Origin: Acetobacteraceae bacterium
Lineage (GTDB): Bacteria > Pseudomonadota > Alphaproteobacteria > Zavarziniales > Zavarziniaceae
NCBI GenBank assembly: GCA_947379865.1
Contig: CANCOY010000061.1
Coordinates: 1-23,422, forward strand
Direction of reading: 5' to 3'
Length of the DNA stretch: 23,422 nt
The notes under the pieces are model-generated. The model searched no databases. It saw only the letters and a program-made list of their open reading frames with translations, and was not told the DNA's origin. This document shows, one piece after another, positions 21,420-23,422 of the stretch (within the stretch, counting starts at the first letter, position 1; every line of letters begins with the position of its first letter). The position numbers and the translations under genes are program-made.

Positions 21420-23422
21420 ATGCTGGCGTTGAAGCACGGACTTTCTTTCGAGGATCTCTATGGCCGCCCAGGGCTGATGAAGCTCGACGGTGCCTTCCTT
21501 GCCTTCCTTGCCGGCACGGACGCGGCGCTTGCGGCGCAGCTTGAGGCTGCCCGCGCGACACCGGATGCCGTCTCGAAGAAGGAGGAATCAGAGCTTCTGA
21601 TTGCCCTGGCGCCTCATGTTGAGGACTTCGTCGCCGATCTCTTCGGGATCGAGGCGGAAGTTCTGGCCCTGTCCGAGCAGCATAACGCCCTTGCCCCCCT
21701 TTATGCCGCCAAGCGCCTGTTTGTGCAGCGCCGCGCCGTGAAGGCCGCCGCCGGCATGGATTTCGCCACCTTTGATGCCGTGGCTGAGGGCAGGACGCTT
21801 GGCGAACTCTTTGGCCAGCCCTTCGAAGGCCCCGGCGCGGAAATCGTCTTTGCCACGCACATCATGGCCTGGAGCCAGGATGAGGCGGCCAATGCTGAAA
21901 AGCTTGAGCGCGCCGCGCGCTATGCTGCCTGGGCGACCCTGAGCCCGGCTGGCCAGGCGCGCCATGCGGCGGGCCTTTTGTTCAAGGTGCCGCGCAAGCT
22001 CGACTTCGAGCATCTGGTGCCCGTCCATGCCGATACGGCCCACGGCTTCTCCTGCTTTACCTTTGAGCCCGCCCATTTCCGCCGCCGCGAGGGCTTCGCC
22101 CTGACGGACGCCGGCACCAATCTGGCCGGCGCGCTGGACGAGGCAAATTACTGCATCTGGTGCCATCACCAGGGCAAGGATTCCTGCTCGCGTGGCTTGC
22201 GCGAAAAGGCCAAGGGCACAGAGGCCGGCGCCTTCAAGAAGAGCCCCTTTGGCATCACCCTCGCTGGTTGCCCCCTCGAAGAGAAAATCTCCGAGATGCA
22301 CGAGGTGAAGGCCCAGGGCCACGCCATCGGCGCGCTGGCGATGATCACGGTGGACAATCCGATGTGCGCCGGCACCGGCCACCGCATCTGCAACGATTGC
22401 ATGAAGTCGTGCATCTATCAAAAGCAGCAGCCCGTCGACATTCCCCAGGCCGAGACGCGTACCCTCAAGGACGTGCTGGAACTGCCCTGGGGCTTTGAGA
22501 TCTATGGTCTGCTGACGCGCTGGAACCCGCTTGATCTCGACCGCCCCTATCCAAAAGCAGAGTCGGGCCGGCGCGTGCTGGTGGCGGGCCTTGGCCCGGC
22601 TGGTTTCACCCTTGCCCATCATCTGATGAACGATGGCCATGTGGTCGCCGCCGTTGATGGCCTGAAGATCGAGCCGCTGCCTTCAGATATCTCAGGCGTT
22701 ACGCCTCTGGGTGAGCGGGTGCCGTTCCGCCCGATCCGTGATGTCAACGAATTGATGGAGCGCCTGGACGAGCGCACGCTGGCCGGTTTTGGCGGTGTTG
22801 CCGAATACGGCATCACGGTGCGCTGGAACAAGAATTTCCTGAAGCTCATCCGCCTGCTGCTGGAGCGTCGACGCAGCTTTGCCATGTTCGGTGGCGTGCG
22901 GTTTGGCGGTACGCTGACGGTCGACCAGGCTTTCGGTCTTGGCTTTGACCATGTGGCCCTTGCCATGGGTGCCGGCCGCCCCACCGTGCTCGACATGCCC
23001 AATGGCCTCGCTACCGGTGTGCGGACGGCGTCCGATTTTCTGATGGCCCTGCAGCTGACCGGCGCGGCCAAGGCCGACTCCATTGCCAACATGCAGCTGC
23101 GCCTGCCGGTTGTGGTCATTGGTGGTGGCCTGACGGCCATCGACACTTCGACCGAGGCGCTGGCCTATTACCCCATCCAGGTCGAGAAGTTCCTGCTGCG
23201 TTACGAAACCCTGGTGGCTGAACGTGGCGAGGCAAAGGTGCGCGGCGCCTGGCGTGCGGAAGAGGCGGTGATTGCTGACGAGTTCCTTGGCCACGCCCGT
23301 GCCATTCGTGCCGAGCGTGCCGAGGCTGCCCGCGAGGGTCGCCCGGCCCGGGTGATCGAGTTGATGCGCGGCTGGGGTGGCTCTACCATGGCCTATCGCA
23401 AGCGCCTGATCGACAGCCCCAG
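21420..23422 (+). CDS. large FAD/NAD(P)- and Fe-S-dependent oxidoreductase (GltD-like), partial
   Basis: The frame is open from the ATG at 21420 (GAGGAG 8 nt upstream) to the window edge, giving 667 residues with the C-terminus missing. An N-terminal helical region of about 230 residues is followed by eight cysteines: C245, C248, C256, C284, C316, C324, C327 and C331, in motifs NYCIWCHH, AGCPLEEK, NPMCAGTG and HRICNDCMKSC. These are enough for two [4Fe-4S] clusters, as in GltD-type proteins. An FAD loop follows (VAGLGPAGF, about residues 383-391), then a second GxGG dinucleotide loop (VVVIGGGLTAIDTSTEAL, from about residue 564). It resembles glutamate-synthase small-subunit-like flavoproteins, but the electron partner and substrate are unknown. 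It is divergent from the phosphonate hydrolase. Confidence 0.8.
   Translation, partial: MLALKHGLSFEDLYGRPGLMKLDGAFLAFLAGTDAALAAQLEAARATPDAVSKKEESELLIALAPHVEDFVADLFGIEAEVLALSEQHNALAPLYAAKRLFVQRRAVKAAAGMDFATFDAVAEGRTLGELFGQPFEGPGAEIVFATHIMAWSQDEAANAEKLERAARYAAWATLSPAGQARHAAGLLFKVPRKLDFEHLVPVHADTAHGFSCFTFEPAHFRRREGFALTDAGTNLAGALDEANYCIWCHHQGKDSCSRGLREKAKGTEAGAFKKSPFGITLAGCPLEEKISEMHEVKAQGHAIGALAMITVDNPMCAGTGHRICNDCMKSCIYQKQQPVDIPQAETRTLKDVLELPWGFEIYGLLTRWNPLDLDRPYPKAESGRRVLVAGLGPAGFTLAHHLMNDGHVVAAVDGLKIEPLPSDISGVTPLGERVPFRPIRDVNELMERLDERTLAGFGGVAEYGITVRWNKNFLKLIRLLLERRRSFAMFGGVRFGGTLTVDQAFGLGFDHVALAMGAGRPTVLDMPNGLATGVRTASDFLMALQLTGAAKADSIANMQLRLPVVVIGGGLTAIDTSTEALAYYPIQVEKFLLRYETLVAERGEAKVRGAWRAEEAVIADEFLGHARAIRAERAEAAREGRPARVIELMRGWGGSTMAYRKRLIDSP

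Noticed and set aside
1..23422. tRNA, rRNA, insertion sequence or prophage genes
   Set aside because: No cloverleaf-like tRNA, rRNA stretch, transposase, integrase or flanking terminal repeats were noticed. Gaps are short and composition is uniform apart from the phnW/LysR spacer. A tRNA scan would be decisive.

Overview
The window is GC-rich chromosomal DNA from what looks like an alphaproteobacterium. The evidence is high G+C at third codon positions, a canonical pqqABCDE operon with a Methylobacterium/Rhodospirillales-style PqqA, an NnrU-family protein, a monofunctional transglycosylase, a CHASE2 adenylate cyclase and tightly packed 4-bp-overlapping operons. The genus cannot be fixed from sequence alone. 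I saw no tRNA, rRNA, CRISPR, transposase or phage gene. The window opens inside the 3' end of an ABC-F ATPase gene and closes inside a large flavoprotein gene.

Left part (1-6457): after the ABC-F tail, the PQQ cofactor operon pqqA-B-C-D-E runs on the minus strand from 3499 down to 305. PqqA is a 27-residue peptide gene at 3416-3499, and a strong stem-loop separates it from pqqB. Directly upstream, on the same strand, lies an orphan periplasmic NitT/TauT-type substrate-binding protein with no permease or ATPase beside it. A TPR-sulfotransferase fusion is transcribed divergently from it. No PQQ-dependent dehydrogenase is present in the window.

Middle (6418-14606): a minus-strand operon encodes a DgcN-type N-acetyltransferase, a DgcA/dipeptide-epimerase-type enolase-superfamily racemase and a DUF2817 zinc-peptidase-like protein. 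Together these suggest D-glutamate catabolism, possibly coupled to degradation of a peptide or amide. Next come a CHASE2 adenylate cyclase, the MtgA transglycosylase, a divergent NnrU-family membrane protein and an MBL-fold hydrolase.

Right part (14613-23422): this is a phosphonate neighbourhood. phnW and phnX (2-aminoethylphosphonate transaminase and phosphonoacetaldehyde hydrolase) are on the minus strand, with a divergent LysR regulator. Downstream of the regulator are a small lipoprotein of unknown function, a choline/ethanolamine-kinase-like phosphotransferase and a secreted NTF2-like protein. A convergent alkaline-phosphatase-superfamily enzyme closely resembles rhizobial and Burkholderia phosphonate monoester hydrolases. 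I infer a scavenging locus in which the hydrolase frees a phosphonate from an ester and PhnW/PhnX mineralise 2-aminoethylphosphonate. The lipoprotein and kinase are the uncharacterised partners. Divergent from the hydrolase, across a 306-bp spacer with an inverted repeat, begins a large FAD/Fe-S oxidoreductase.
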